64,000 nt of DNA from Atlantibacter hermannii (GTDB lineage: Bacteria > Pseudomonadota > Gammaproteobacteria > Enterobacterales > Enterobacteriaceae): positions 62,001 to 126,000 of the forward strand of contig NZ_JAAATR010000005.1 in assembly GCF_009907385.1 (NCBI RefSeq), given 5' to 3'. The notes beneath the pieces are model-generated. The model was given only the letters and a program-made list of their open reading frames with translations. It searched no databases and was not told where the DNA came from. This document shows positions 1 through 8,635 of this stretch, piece by piece. The position numbers and the translations under genes were made by a program. Position 1 is the stretch's first letter. Each line of letters starts with the position of its first letter.

Positions 1-90
1 TTTATCCAGCGGCGCCAGCCGCGATACCTGCTCCAGCACTTCAAGGAAGCTATTGGCCTCGCCAATGAGATTATCTTTATATTCTGCCAT
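1..90 (-). CDS. pspF: PspF, start of the sigma-54 enhancer-binding activator (partial)
   Basis: Read on the minus strand, an ATG at position 90 opens a frame that runs off the left edge. Its first 30 residues, beginning MAEYKDNLIGEANSFLEVLE, match the N-terminus of E. coli PspF almost residue for residue. PspF is a AAA+ activator that drives the psp operon from a sigma-54 promoter and is held inactive by PspA. It is divergent from pspA, as in E. coli. Only the first codons are inside the window, so the ATPase and HTH parts are not seen. Confidence 0.93.
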   Translation of the reverse strand, partial: MAEYKDNLIGEANSFLEVLEQVSRLAPLDK

Positions 91-189
91 GATGAAATTG
101 ACCACTTGTTGGTGGATATGACTACTCTTAAACATATCATACCTGACGGCAGTCTGCGTAAACGTAGTAAAAACAATAAATTACAAAAC

Positions 190-205
190 TGGCACGATGT
201 TTGTA
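190..205 (+). promoter_or_regulatory. sigma-54 promoter of pspABCD
   Basis: TGGCACG at 190-196 and TTGT at 201-204 form a -24/-12 element with the usual spacing, 60 bases before pspA. Sequence and position match the known E. coli pspA promoter. The AT-rich DNA at about 130-185 is where IHF and PspF would bind by analogy; I did not assign those sites base by base. Confidence 0.88.
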
Positions 206-265
206 TTAGTTATGGCGAAATCGAGCAGGGCGCGTGACGCCCGAAAAATTAAAGAGGATTGAGTT

Positions 266-934
266 ATGGGTATTTTTTCTCGTTTTGCCGACATCGTGAA
301 CGCCAACATCAACTCCCTGCTGGAAAAAGCAGAGGACCCGCAAAAGCTGGTGCGTCTGATGATTCAGGAAATGGAAGACACCTTAGTCGAAGTGCGTTCC
401 ACCTCCGCGCGCGCGCTGGCTGAAAAGAAACAGCTGAGCCGTCGCATTGAGCAGGCAACAGCCCAGCAGGCCGAGTGGCAGGAAAAAGCCGAACTGGCGC
501 TGCGTAAAGATAAAGACGACTTAGCCCGTGCGGCGCTGATTGAAAAACAGAAGCTGACCGACCTGATTACGGTGCTGACCGACGAAGCGACTCAGGTTGA
601 CGAAACCCTGGCGCGGATGAAAACCGAAATCGGTGAGCTGGAGAACAAACTTCAGGAAACCCGCGCTCGCCAGCAGGCGTTGACGCTGCGCCATCAGGCA
701 GCCTCGTCCTCACGCGACGTGCGCCGCCAGCTCGACAGCGGCAAAATTGATGAAGCCATGGCGCGTTTCGAATCGTTTGAGCGCCGTATCGATCACATGG
801 AAGCCGAAGCTGAAAGCCAGCGTTTTGGCAAACAAAAAAATCTCGATCAGCAATTTGCCGATCTCAAAGCGGACGATGAAATCAGCGCTCAACTGGCTGC
901 GCTTAAAGCCAAAGTACAGCGCGACGTTGAATAA
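266..934 (+). CDS. pspA: Phage shock protein A (membrane-stabilising ESCRT-III-like protein)
   Basis: The 222-residue protein is almost entirely charged coiled-coil helix, as expected for PspA/IM30/Vipp1 proteins. It starts [20 protein letters not shown], the amphipathic N-terminal helix that binds stressed inner membrane. PspA has two jobs: it inhibits PspF when there is no stress, and it forms oligomers on damaged membrane when PspB and PspC release it. An AAAGAGGA ribosome site precedes the ATG. It is the first gene of pspABCD and lies downstream of the sigma-54 promoter. Length equals that of E. coli. Confidence 0.98.
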   Translation: MGIFSRFADIVNANINSLLEKAEDPQKLVRLMIQEMEDTLVEVRSTSARALAEKKQLSRRIEQATAQQAEWQEKAELALRKDKDDLARAALIEKQKLTDLITVLTDEATQVDETLARMKTEIGELENKLQETRARQQALTLRHQAASSSRDVRRQLDSGKIDEAMARFESFERRIDHMEAEAESQRFGKQKNLDQQFADLKADDEISAQLAALKAKVQRDVE

Positions 935-990
935 TAATCTGGCTGCGGCGACATGACGCGCCGCAGCGCCTTTACTGTCAAGGAGTACAC

Positions 991-1215
991 ATGAGCGCAC
1001 TTTTTCTCGCCATACCGCTGACCATTTTCGTGCTGTTCGTCGCGCCGATCTGGCTGTGGTTGCACTACAGCAACCGCAATTCGCGCAGCGAGTTAAGTCA
1101 AAGCGAACAGCAGCGGCTGGCGCAACTGACTGAAGAGGCTCGCCGGATGCGCGAACGCATTCAGTCGCTGGAACAGATTCTGGATGCCGAACACCCCAAC
1201 TGGAGAAATGACTAA
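991..1215 (+). CDS. pspB: Phage shock protein B, membrane sensor partner of PspC
   Basis: This is a 74-residue protein with one N-terminal membrane helix (about residues 3-24), then a charged helical tail. PspB works with PspC at the inner membrane to sense envelope stress and to draw PspA away from PspF. AAGGAG lies just before the ATG. Its TAA stop overlaps the pspC ATG by one base (TAATG), so the two are probably translationally coupled. Confidence 0.96.
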   Translation: MSALFLAIPLTIFVLFVAPIWLWLHYSNRNSRSELSQSEQQRLAQLTEEARRMRERIQSLEQILDAEHPNWRND

Positions 1216-1574
1216 TGACCCCCTCTTTTGGAAATCGCAAACTGTGGCGTATTCCCCAGCAGGGCATGGTTAAAGGGGTATGCGCGGGCGTCGCGCAGTA
1301 TCTCGACGTGCCGGTGAAGCTGGTGCGCCTGATCGTCGTGCTGTCGATGTTTTTCGGTCTGTTCTTTTTTACCCTGGTGGCGTATATCGCCCTGACGTTT
1401 ATTCTCGACCCGATGCCGGAAGGCGCAGAACAGGGCGAAGGCGCGCCGCGCAGCAGCGATTTGCTGAACGACGCCGATGCCCAACTGGCCGAATCCGAGC
1501 AGCGCTTACGCGCGATGGAGCGTTACGTGACCTCGGACACGTTCACATTGCGCAGCCGTTTTCGTCAGCTTTAA
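1215..1574 (+). CDS. pspC: Phage shock protein C, toxin-like membrane sensor
   Basis: The 119-residue protein carries the PspC domain: a start region KLWRIPQQGMVKGVCAGVAQ, then a membrane segment at about residues 38-65, then a C-terminal helical region. In E. coli the C-terminal half binds PspA during stress. The length is the same as in E. coli, and it sits in the psp operon directly after pspB. Confidence 0.96.
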   Translation: MTPSFGNRKLWRIPQQGMVKGVCAGVAQYLDVPVKLVRLIVVLSMFFGLFFFTLVAYIALTFILDPMPEGAEQGEGAPRSSDLLNDADAQLAESEQRLRAMERYVTSDTFTLRSRFRQL

Positions 1575-1592
1575 CCTCTGTCTGGAGAGCGA

Positions 1593-1817
1593 ATGAAACA
1601 AACCCGTTGGCAGCAGGCTTCAGTGAAAGCGCGTCCCGGTCTGAAACTGGCCGGTAAACTGATCATTCTCGGCGCATTGCGCTACGGGCCTGCCGGCGTG
1701 GCTGGCTGGGCGGTGAAGTCGGTCGCACGACGTCCGGTTAAAATGCTGCTGGCCTTCGCCCTCGAACCGCTGTTAAAACGCCTGGCGGCCCGACTGTCGC
1801 GCAATTTCAAACCCTGA
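1593..1817 (+). CDS. pspD: Phage shock protein D, peripheral inner-membrane protein
   Basis: A 74-residue basic protein with a hydrophobic central part, placed 18 bases after pspC behind a GGAGAG ribosome site. It matches PspD in length, position and sequence type. Its molecular role is poorly defined even in E. coli. No pspE rhodanese gene follows: the next gene is ycjX, so the operon here ends at pspD. Confidence 0.9.
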   Translation: MKQTRWQQASVKARPGLKLAGKLIILGALRYGPAGVAGWAVKSVARRPVKMLLAFALEPLLKRLAARLSRNFKP

Positions 1818-1873
1818 TCCACAAAAAACCCATCGCAAGGGCACAACGGGGACGTGCCTGACCGCTAAATCAT

Positions 1874-1882
1874 CCCCATAAT
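1874..1882 (+). promoter_or_regulatory. Possible sigma-32 -10 element before ycjX
   Basis: CCCCATAAT at 1874-1882 resembles the heat-shock -10 element CCCCATNT and lies 38 bases before the ycjX start. ycjX belongs to the sigma-32 regulon in E. coli. The matching -35 box is weak here (a GTGCCTGAC stretch at about 1853-1861), so this is a suggestion only. Confidence 0.35.
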
Positions 1883-1919
1883 AGCCTTATCAATCCGCTT
1901 GTTCGAAAACAGGATGACG

Positions 1920-3317
1920 ATGAAGCGAATCAAGACTGAACTCAATGCGCTGGTCAACCGCGGCGTCGATCGCCATCTGCGGCTGGCCGTCACCGGCCTG
2001 AGCCGCAGCGGCAAAACGGCATTTATCACCGCCATGGTGAATCAACTGTTGAACCTCCACGCCGGCGCGCGCCTGCCGCTGCTGAATGCGGTGCGCGAAG
2101 ATCGGCTGCTGGGCGTCAAACGCGTGCCGCAGCGCGATTTGGGCGTGGCGCGTTTTACTTATGATGAAGGGCTGGCGCAGCTGTACGGCGAGCCACCCAC
2201 CTGGCCGACTCCGACCCGTGGCGTCAGCGAAATGCGCCTCGCGCTGCGTTACCGCTCTAACGAATCCCTGCTGCGCCACTTTAAAGACACCTCAACCCTG
2301 TATCTGGAAATCGTCGATTATCCGGGCGAATGGCTGCTGGATTTGCCGATGCTGGCCCAGGATTATCTGAGCTGGTCACGGCAGATGACCGGGCTGCTCA
2401 AGGGCGACCGGGAGAACTGGTCGCAACCGTGGCGCACGCTGTGCGACGGGCTCGATCCGCTCGCGCCCGCCGATGAAAACCGCCTGGCGGCGATTGCCGA
2501 AGCCTGGACCGATTATCTGCACACCTGTAAACGCGAAGGGCTGCACTTTATCCAGCCGGGGCGCTTTGTGCTGCCCGGCGATATGGCGGGCGCGCCCGCG
2601 CTGCAATTTTTCCCCTGGCCGGACGTCGACGGCGTCGGTGAATCGCGTCTCGCCCAGGCGGATAAATCCACCAACGCCGGAATGCTGCGCGAACGCTATC
2701 GCTACTACTGCGAAAAAGTGGTCAAAGGCTTTTATAAAGATCACTTCCTGCGCTTTGACCGCCAGATTGTGCTGGTTGACTGCCTGCAACCGCTCAACAG
2801 CGGGCCGCAGGCGTTTAACGATATGCGCCTGGCGTTGACGCAACTGATGCAAAGCTTCCACTACGGCCAGCGCACGCTGTTCCGCCGGCTGTTTTCCCCG
2901 GTGATCGACAAGCTGCTGTTTGCCGCTACCAAAGCCGACCATATCACCGCCGATCAGCATGCCAATATGGTGTCGCTGCTACAGCAGCTGGTGCAGGACG
3001 CCTGGCAAAACGCGGCGTTTGAAGGCATCAGCATGGACTGCCTCGGGCTGGCGTCGGTACAGGCCACGCAAAGCGGGCTGGTGGACGTGAAGGGCGAAAA
3101 AATCCCGGCGTTACGCGGTCACCGGCTAAGCGACGGCGCGCCCCTGACGGTTTACCCTGGCGAAGTGCCGGCGCGCCTGCCGGGCAACGCTTTCTGGGAA
3201 AACCAGGGATTTCAGTTTGAACAGTTCCGCCCGCAGCGAATGACGGTGGATACGCCGCTGCCGCATATCCGGCTGGACGCGGCGCTGGAGTTTTTAATAG
3301 GAGATAAATTGCGATGA
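1920..3317 (+). CDS. ycjX: YcjX, DUF463 P-loop GTPase-like stress protein
   Basis: From the ATG at 1920 the product is 465 residues, the same as E. coli YcjX. Upstream ATGs at 1899 and 1914 exist, but AGGA at 1911-1914 is spaced for 1920. An N-terminal Walker A motif ([11 protein letters not shown], about residue 27) and the stretch [11 protein letters not shown] identify the family. YcjX is a conserved nucleotide-binding protein linked to the heat-shock and phage-shock responses; its biochemical role is not settled. It overlaps ycjF by four bases (ATGA). Confidence 0.95.
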   Translation: MKRIKTELNALVNRGVDRHLRLAVTGLSRSGKTAFITAMVNQLLNLHAGARLPLLNAVREDRLLGVKRVPQRDLGVARFTYDEGLAQLYGEPPTWPTPTRGVSEMRLALRYRSNESLLRHFKDTSTLYLEIVDYPGEWLLDLPMLAQDYLSWSRQMTGLLKGDRENWSQPWRTLCDGLDPLAPADENRLAAIAEAWTDYLHTCKREGLHFIQPGRFVLPGDMAGAPALQFFPWPDVDGVGESRLAQADKSTNAGMLRERYRYYCEKVVKGFYKDHFLRFDRQIVLVDCLQPLNSGPQAFNDMRLALTQLMQSFHYGQRTLFRRLFSPVIDKLLFAATKADHITADQHANMVSLLQQLVQDAWQNAAFEGISMDCLGLASVQATQSGLVDVKGEKIPALRGHRLSDGAPLTVYPGEVPARLPGNAFWENQGFQFEQFRPQRMTVDTPLPHIRLDAALEFLIGDKLR

Positions 3318-4366
3318 GCGAGCCGTTAAAACCGCGAATCGATTTCGCCGAGCCGCTCCAGGCGGATCGGGAACCGCAGATCAAAAGCGCCCAGGCGTTT
3401 AGCGAGCCGGAGGCGGAGCTGTTCACCCCGGCGCTCACCGCCGATCTGGCGCCGGACGACGGCCAGGCCGAAGCCGTGGTGGAAGCCGCGCTGCGTCCTA
3501 AGCGCAGCCTGTGGCGGCGTATGGTCACCGCCGGGCTGGCGCTGTTTGGCGTCAGCGTGGTGGCGCAGGGCGTACAGTGGACGCTTCACGCCTGGCAAAC
3601 CCAGGACTGGATCGCCCTTGGCGGCCTGGCGGCGGGCGGGCTGATTGTTGCGGCAGGTGTGGGCGCAGTGGGCACCGAATGGCGGCGTTTGCACCGTTTG
3701 CGCGAGCGCGCCACCGAACGCGATGAGGCGCGTGAACTGCTGACCAGCCACGGCATGGGCAAAGGACGGGCGTTCTGCGAAAAACTGGCGCGTCAGGCCG
3801 GGTTGGATCAGGGCCATCCGGCGCTCCAGCGCTGGTATGCCGCCATTCATGAAACCCATAACGATCGGGAGATTGTCGAGCTGTATGCCCATCTGGTGCA
3901 GCCGGTGCTGGATAGCCAGGCGCGGCGCGAAATCAGCCGCTCGGCGGCGGAATCCACCCTGATGATCGCCGTCAGCCCGCTGGCGCTGGTGGATATGGCG
4001 TTTATCGCCTGGCGCAATTTACGTCTGATCAACCGCATCGCCGCGCTGTACGGCATTGAACTGGGTTATTTCAGCCGAATCCGGCTATTCCGGCTGGTGC
4101 TGCTGAATATCGCCTTTGCCGGGGCCAGCGAAATGGTGCGCGAAATCGGCCTGGACTGGATGTCCCAGGATCTGGCGGCGCGGCTCTCCGCGCGTGCGGC
4201 GCAGGGCATTGGCGCAGGCTTGCTGACGGCGCGTCTCGGCATCAAGGCCATGGAGCTGTGCCGCCCTCTGCCGTGGCTTGACGATAAACCGCGTCTCGGC
4301 GATTTCCGCCGCCAGTTGCTGACCCAGGTGAAAGAAACCCTGCAAAAGAAACCGCGCGATAACTAA
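3314..4366 (+). CDS. ycjF: YcjF, DUF697 inner-membrane protein
   Basis: The 350-residue protein (E. coli 353) has an acidic/polar N-terminal tail of about 65 residues. Two membrane helices follow (about 72-90 and 97-120), then a soluble part and a further hydrophobic region around 215-260. This is the layout of the YcjF/DUF697 family, which always travels with ycjX. The ATGA overlap with ycjX indicates a two-gene operon. Function is unknown beyond co-occurrence with envelope and heat stress genes. Confidence 0.93.
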   Translation: MSEPLKPRIDFAEPLQADREPQIKSAQAFSEPEAELFTPALTADLAPDDGQAEAVVEAALRPKRSLWRRMVTAGLALFGVSVVAQGVQWTLHAWQTQDWIALGGLAAGGLIVAAGVGAVGTEWRRLHRLRERATERDEARELLTSHGMGKGRAFCEKLARQAGLDQGHPALQRWYAAIHETHNDREIVELYAHLVQPVLDSQARREISRSAAESTLMIAVSPLALVDMAFIAWRNLRLINRIAALYGIELGYFSRIRLFRLVLLNIAFAGASEMVREIGLDWMSQDLAARLSARAAQGIGAGLLTARLGIKAMELCRPLPWLDDKPRLGDFRRQLLTQVKETLQKKPRDN

Positions 4367-4514
4367 CCCTTCGGCGCTGTGAACGTTTAACTTTACGGCG
4401 CAGCGCCCAATTTTCCGCCATACTGTCAATGATTGTTGACAGACATCTTCCTGGTGAAGGTTATCTTGAGTATCATCGCCCCGTCATTGGCCCTTAAGCA
4501 TGAAGGTTACCCCC

Positions 4515-6077
4515 ATGCGTCTGGAAGTATTTTGCGAAGACCGAATCGGTCTTACCCGAGAATTACTGGATTTACTGGTGCTACGCAGCATTGACCTGCG
4601 CGGAATCGAAATTGACCCTATCGGGCGTATCTACCTCAACTTTTCCAACCTTGATTTTGATTCATTCAGCAGCCTGATGGCGGAAATCCGCCGCATCTCC
4701 GGCGTGACCGACGTGCGCACCGTGCCGTGGATGCCGTCGGAGCGGGAAAACCGCGCCCTGTCAGCACTGCTGGAAGCCTTGCCGGAAGCGGTGCTCTCGC
4801 TGGATTTAAAGAGCAAAGTGGAACGGGCTAACCCCGCAAGTTGCGCGCTGTTCGCCATGAGCGAGGCAAAGCTGCGTAACCATAACGCCGGCGCGCTGAT
4901 CAACAGCTTCAACTTCCAGCGCTGGCTGGATAGCGACCCGGTAGAATCCCATTCCGAACATGCCGTCATCAACGGCCAGAACTTCCTGATGGAAATCACG
5001 CCGGTGCATCTGGAAGAGGATAAAGGCGTTAACACGCTGATTGGCGCAGTGGTGATGCTGCGCTCCACGGTGCGCATGGGCCGCCAGCTGCAAAATATGA
5101 CGGGCCTTGATGCCAGCGCGTTCAGCCAGATCGTTGCGGTCAGCCCGCGGATGCGTCAGGTGGTGGAGCAGGCGCGTAAATTCGCCATGCTTAACGCGCC
5201 GCTGCTGATTGTCGGCGATACCGGCACCGGCAAGGATCAACTGGCCCGCGCCTGCCATCAGGCCAGCCCACGCGCCGAGAAGCCCTATCTGGCGCTGAAC
5301 TGCGGCTCTATCCCGGAAGACGTGGTGGAAAGCGAGCTGTTCGGCCACGCGCCGGGCGCCTGGGCCAATGCGATGGAAGGTAAAAAAGGTTTCTTCGAGC
5401 AGGCCAACGGCGGTTCGGTACTGCTGGATGAAATCGGCGAAATGTCGCCGCGTATGCAAACCAAACTGTTGCGCTTCCTGAATGACGGCACCTTCCGGCG
5501 CGTCGGCGAGGAGCACGAAGTGCATGTGGATGTGCGGGTGATTTGCGCCACGCAGAAAAACCTGGTGGAGATGGTGCAAAAGGGTACGTTTCGGGAGGAT
5601 CTCTACTATCGCCTTAACGTGCTTACCCTTAATCTGCCGCCGCTGCGCGATCGTCCGCAGGACATCATGCCGCTGACCGAACTGTTTGTGGCGCGATTTG
5701 CCGACGAACAGGGCGTGGCGCGTCCCAAGCTGTCCAGCGATCTGAGCAATATGCTGACCCGCTACGGCTGGCCGGGCAACGTGCGTCAGCTGAAAAACGC
5801 CGTATACCGGGCATTGACCCAGCTGGAAGGTTATGAGCTGCGCGCGCAGGATATTTTGCTGCCGGACTTCGACGCCGGATCGCTGCCGGTAGGCGAAGAG
5901 GCGATGGACGGTTCGTTGGACGAGATCACCCGGCGTTTCGAACGCTCGGTATTGACTCAGCTTTATCGCAGCTATCCCAGCACCCGCAAGCTGGCGAAGC
6001 GCCTGGGCGTATCGCATACCGCGATTGCCAACAAACTGCGTGAATATGGATTAAGCCAGAAGAAGGGCGAAGAGTAG
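4515..6077 (+). CDS. tyrR: TyrR, aromatic amino-acid regulator
   Basis: TyrR represses or activates genes of aromatic amino-acid synthesis and transport in response to tyrosine, phenylalanine and tryptophan. The 520-residue product has an ACT domain (1-70), a PAS domain (about 80-185), a AAA+ domain with Walker A GDTGTGKD (about 232) and a C-terminal HTH (STRKLAKRLGVSHTAIANKL). I chose 4515 rather than 4500 because AAGGTT precedes it and E. coli TyrR starts MRLEVFCED. In the AAA+ domain, where sigma-54 activators carry GAFTGA, this protein reads GAWANA; E. coli TyrR lacks that loop. Confidence 0.96.
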   Translation: MRLEVFCEDRIGLTRELLDLLVLRSIDLRGIEIDPIGRIYLNFSNLDFDSFSSLMAEIRRISGVTDVRTVPWMPSERENRALSALLEALPEAVLSLDLKSKVERANPASCALFAMSEAKLRNHNAGALINSFNFQRWLDSDPVESHSEHAVINGQNFLMEITPVHLEEDKGVNTLIGAVVMLRSTVRMGRQLQNMTGLDASAFSQIVAVSPRMRQVVEQARKFAMLNAPLLIVGDTGTGKDQLARACHQASPRAEKPYLALNCGSIPEDVVESELFGHAPGAWANAMEGKKGFFEQANGGSVLLDEIGEMSPRMQTKLLRFLNDGTFRRVGEEHEVHVDVRVICATQKNLVEMVQKGTFREDLYYRLNVLTLNLPPLRDRPQDIMPLTELFVARFADEQGVARPKLSSDLSNMLTRYGWPGNVRQLKNAVYRALTQLEGYELRAQDILLPDFDAGSLPVGEEAMDGSLDEITRRFERSVLTQLYRSYPSTRKLAKRLGVSHTAIANKLREYGLSQKKGEE

Positions 6078-6098
6078 CGGTTGTCAGGCAATGAAGAA

Positions 6099-6119
6099 GG
6101 GGGCTTAACGCCCCCTTTT
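6099..6119. terminator. Bidirectional terminator between tyrR and tpx
   Basis: GGGGGC (6099-6104) and GCCCCC (6110-6115) form a short GC-rich hairpin with a five-base loop, followed by TTTT on the plus strand. It lies between convergent tyrR and tpx and can serve both. Confidence 0.8.
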
Positions 6120-6120
6120 G

Positions 6121-6624
6121 TTATTTCAGTGCTTCCAGAGCGGCGTCGTAGTTCGGCTCGTGGGTGATTTCATTCACCAGTTCGCTGAATACCACTTCGT
6201 CCTGCTCGTTGATCACTACCACTGCGCGAGCGGTCAGGCCCTTCAGGGCGCCTTCTTCAATGCCCACGCCGTAATCCTGCTGGAACTGCGGATTGCGCAG
6301 GGTGGACAGGGTGATGACGTTGCTCAGGCCTTCCGCGCCGCAGAAGCGCGACTGGGCGAACGGCAGGTCAGCGGAGATGCACAGCACCACGGTGTTATCC
6401 ACGCTGGTCGCCAGCTGGTTGAATTTACGCACTGACGCGGCGCACACGCCGGTATCAATGCTCGGGAAAATATTCAGGACCTTACGTTTGCCGGCGAACT
6501 GGCCAAGCGTAACGTCAGACAGATCTTTTGCCACCAGGCTAAAGGGCTGTGCTTTGCTGCCTTGCGCCGGGATCTGACCGACTACGGATACCGGATTGCC
6601 CTGAAAATGAACGATTTGTGACAT
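6121..6624 (-). CDS. tpx: Thiol peroxidase Tpx (atypical 2-Cys peroxiredoxin)
   Basis: Tpx reduces hydrogen and alkyl peroxides using thioredoxin. The 167-residue product has the peroxidatic cysteine C61 in [16 protein letters not shown] and the resolving cysteine C95 in SRFCGAE, both at the E. coli positions, plus C82. It is convergent with tyrR and divergent from ycjG, the order found in E. coli. Confidence 0.98.
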   Translation of the reverse strand: MSQIVHFQGNPVSVVGQIPAQGSKAQPFSLVAKDLSDVTLGQFAGKRKVLNIFPSIDTGVCAASVRKFNQLATSVDNTVVLCISADLPFAQSRFCGAEGLSNVITLSTLRNPQFQQDYGVGIEEGALKGLTARAVVVINEQDEVVFSELVNEITHEPNYDAALEALK

Positions 6625-6761
6625 AGTTATCTTCCTGTTTACATATAGTTAACGTCGCCGACAGTGTATGCCATCATTTCACCGATGAATATAAAAAACT
6701 GATTCGGCGGTCGGTAAATTCGCTCGCTATAATGGAGCAAACCACTGGAGAGGCTAAATAA

Positions 6762-7727
6762 ATGCGCAGCGTAAAGGTCTATCAGGAATCCTGGCCCCTG
6801 CATTCGCCGTTCGTTATTTCGCGCGGGACGCGCAATGAGGCGGTGGTTGTGGTGGTGGAAATTGAGCAGGACGGCGTGAAGGGCGTGGGGGAATGTACCC
6901 CTTATCCGCGCTATGGCGAGAGCGTCGAGTCGGTGATGGCGCAAATCATGACCGTGGTGGAGCCGCTGGAAGCGGGTGCCAGCCGCGAGGCGCTTCAGAC
7001 GCTGCTCCCCGCCGGCGCGGCGCGCAACGCGCTGGACTGCGCGCTGTGGGACCTTGAGTCGCGCCGTGAAGGGAAACCGCTGAGCGGCCTGCTGGGCGTC
7101 ACGCTGCCAGAGTTTGTGCTGACCGCGCAAACCGTCAGCATCGGCACCCCGGAGCAGATGGCGAGTTCGGCGGCGGTGCTGTGGGACAAGGGCGCGCGGC
7201 TGCTGAAAATCAAGCTCGACGACCGGCTGATCACCGAACGCATGGTGGGGATCCGCGCTGCCGTACCCAACGCGACGCTGATTGTTGATGCGAACGAATC
7301 CTGGCCCGCCGATGGCCTGGCGGCGCGCTGCCAGCTGCTGGCGGATTTGGGCGTGGCGATGCTGGAGCAACCGCTGCCTGCGGCGGAAGACAGCCCGCTG
7401 GAAAACTTTATTCATCCGTTGCCGATCTGCGCCGATGAAAGCTGCCATACCCGGGCATCGCTGGCAGGGCTGACGCGGCGCTATGAGATGGTCAATATCA
7501 AGCTGGATAAAGCCGGCGGCCTCACCGAGGCGCTGCTGTTAAGCGAGGCGGCGCGGGAGAAGGGGTTTGAAGTGATGCTCGGCTGCATGTTATGCACTTC
7601 GCGGGCCATCAGCGCCGCCCTGCCGCTAAGCGTAGAGGCGCGTTTCGCCGATCTTGACGGCCCCACGTGGCTGGCGGTGGACGTGGAGCCGGCGCTTCGT
7701 TTCTCAACCGGGGCGATTCACCTGTAA
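6762..7727 (+). CDS. ycjG: L-Ala-D/L-Glu epimerase (murein peptide recycling)
   Basis: This enolase-superfamily enzyme epimerises L-Ala-D-Glu to L-Ala-L-Glu so that recycled murein peptide can be degraded. The 321-residue product has the C-terminal barrel motifs: a KIKLD lysine at about residue 150, then acidic metal ligands in VDANESW and ADESCHT, and a second lysine in VNIKLDKAGG. A GGAGAGG ribosome site lies before the ATG. Its stop overlaps the end of convergent mpaA by 10 bases; the two act in successive steps of the pathway. Confidence 0.95.
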   Translation: MRSVKVYQESWPLHSPFVISRGTRNEAVVVVVEIEQDGVKGVGECTPYPRYGESVESVMAQIMTVVEPLEAGASREALQTLLPAGAARNALDCALWDLESRREGKPLSGLLGVTLPEFVLTAQTVSIGTPEQMASSAAVLWDKGARLLKIKLDDRLITERMVGIRAAVPNATLIVDANESWPADGLAARCQLLADLGVAMLEQPLPAAEDSPLENFIHPLPICADESCHTRASLAGLTRRYEMVNIKLDKAGGLTEALLLSEAAREKGFEVMLGCMLCTSRAISAALPLSVEARFADLDGPTWLAVDVEPALRFSTGAIHL

Positions 7728-8431
7728 GGCTGCCAGTGGAGCAGCGCCGTCATGGCGTCAAGATAGCGCTCGCTGGCCTCGTCGGCGGAAATGGGCGGGA
7801 ACTCGGCGGTGATGCAGGGCAAATGAATGTCTGCGCACCAGCTGCCGAAGGAGCCGGGGGTGGCGTAGCCGACGCTGGTGACCAGCGGCAGATCGAAGGC
7901 CTGCGCCAGCCACTGCCCGAGGGCGCTGCTGCCCGGATCTTCAATGCAGGCCAGCGGATCGTGAAACGAGACCACCCAGCGCGGCGCAATCTGATGGATC
8001 AGCTGGCACAGCGCCACGGTTTCCGGCTCTGAACCCGGCTTTTCGCCGGTGGACAACACCACATCGCGCTTATCCGCCGCGCTGTTCCAGCGGTACACGG
8101 TTTCGCCCGCCTTCCAGTTCGCCGCCGGAAAATTGCGGTTTAAATCCACGCCGTGCGCATTGGCGCGCAACCCCAGCTGGCAACCGTCGGGATTCACCGC
8201 CAGCACCACATGATGCTGACGATGTTTGGGCTCCAGGGCGCGCAGCGCGCAGGAGAGCGTCACCATGGCGGCGTTTTCATCGCCGTGCGTACCCGCCAGG
8301 ATCAGCCCGGCATTTTCACTGGCCTCCGGGGCCGGAAACCACAGCAGCGGCGCGCCTAATACGCTTTTTCCGTAGCGTTCCGCGCCCGGAGGGAAATGGC
8401 CGCGCTGCGAGCGAGGGCGTAACGTCGTCAT
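7718..8431 (-). CDS. mpaA: Murein peptide amidase A (M14 zinc carboxypeptidase)
   Basis: MpaA removes meso-diaminopimelate from L-Ala-gamma-D-Glu-Dap in the cytoplasm. The start at 8431 (MTTLRPRSQRGHFPPG) matches E. coli MpaA and has GGAAAGAG before it, giving 237 residues; a longer frame from 8509 has no support. Zinc and catalytic motifs are visible: HGDEN (HxxE), NRNFP, SFHDPLACIED and the catalytic Glu in TAEFPP. It neighbours ycjG and mppA, the other two recycling genes. Confidence 0.95.
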   Translation of the reverse strand: MTTLRPRSQRGHFPPGAERYGKSVLGAPLLWFPAPEASENAGLILAGTHGDENAAMVTLSCALRALEPKHRQHHVVLAVNPDGCQLGLRANAHGVDLNRNFPAANWKAGETVYRWNSAADKRDVVLSTGEKPGSEPETVALCQLIHQIAPRWVVSFHDPLACIEDPGSSALGQWLAQAFDLPLVTSVGYATPGSFGSWCADIHLPCITAEFPPISADEASERYLDAMTALLHWQPYR

Positions 8432-8635
8432 AACTCTCTTTCCTTGAAGGGGTGATAAGAGGAGTGTTGAGCAAAAGCGCCCGGAAATCAACTGCCTGCG
8501 CCTGTCCACATTTCTGAAGATAAATCACCGTCGGCGTTTGCATTTCATTACGTCAAAACAAATAATTAACGCCAGTTAATAATCCGCTGGCCGCCTGTAA
8601 AGACGCGTCGGTATCGTTGAGTTTAGGGGGTTGGA

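Noticed and set aside
4806-6017. 403-codon frame opposite tyrR
   Set aside because: Same kind of shadow; the plus-strand TyrR has clear domains and a matching E. coli homologue.
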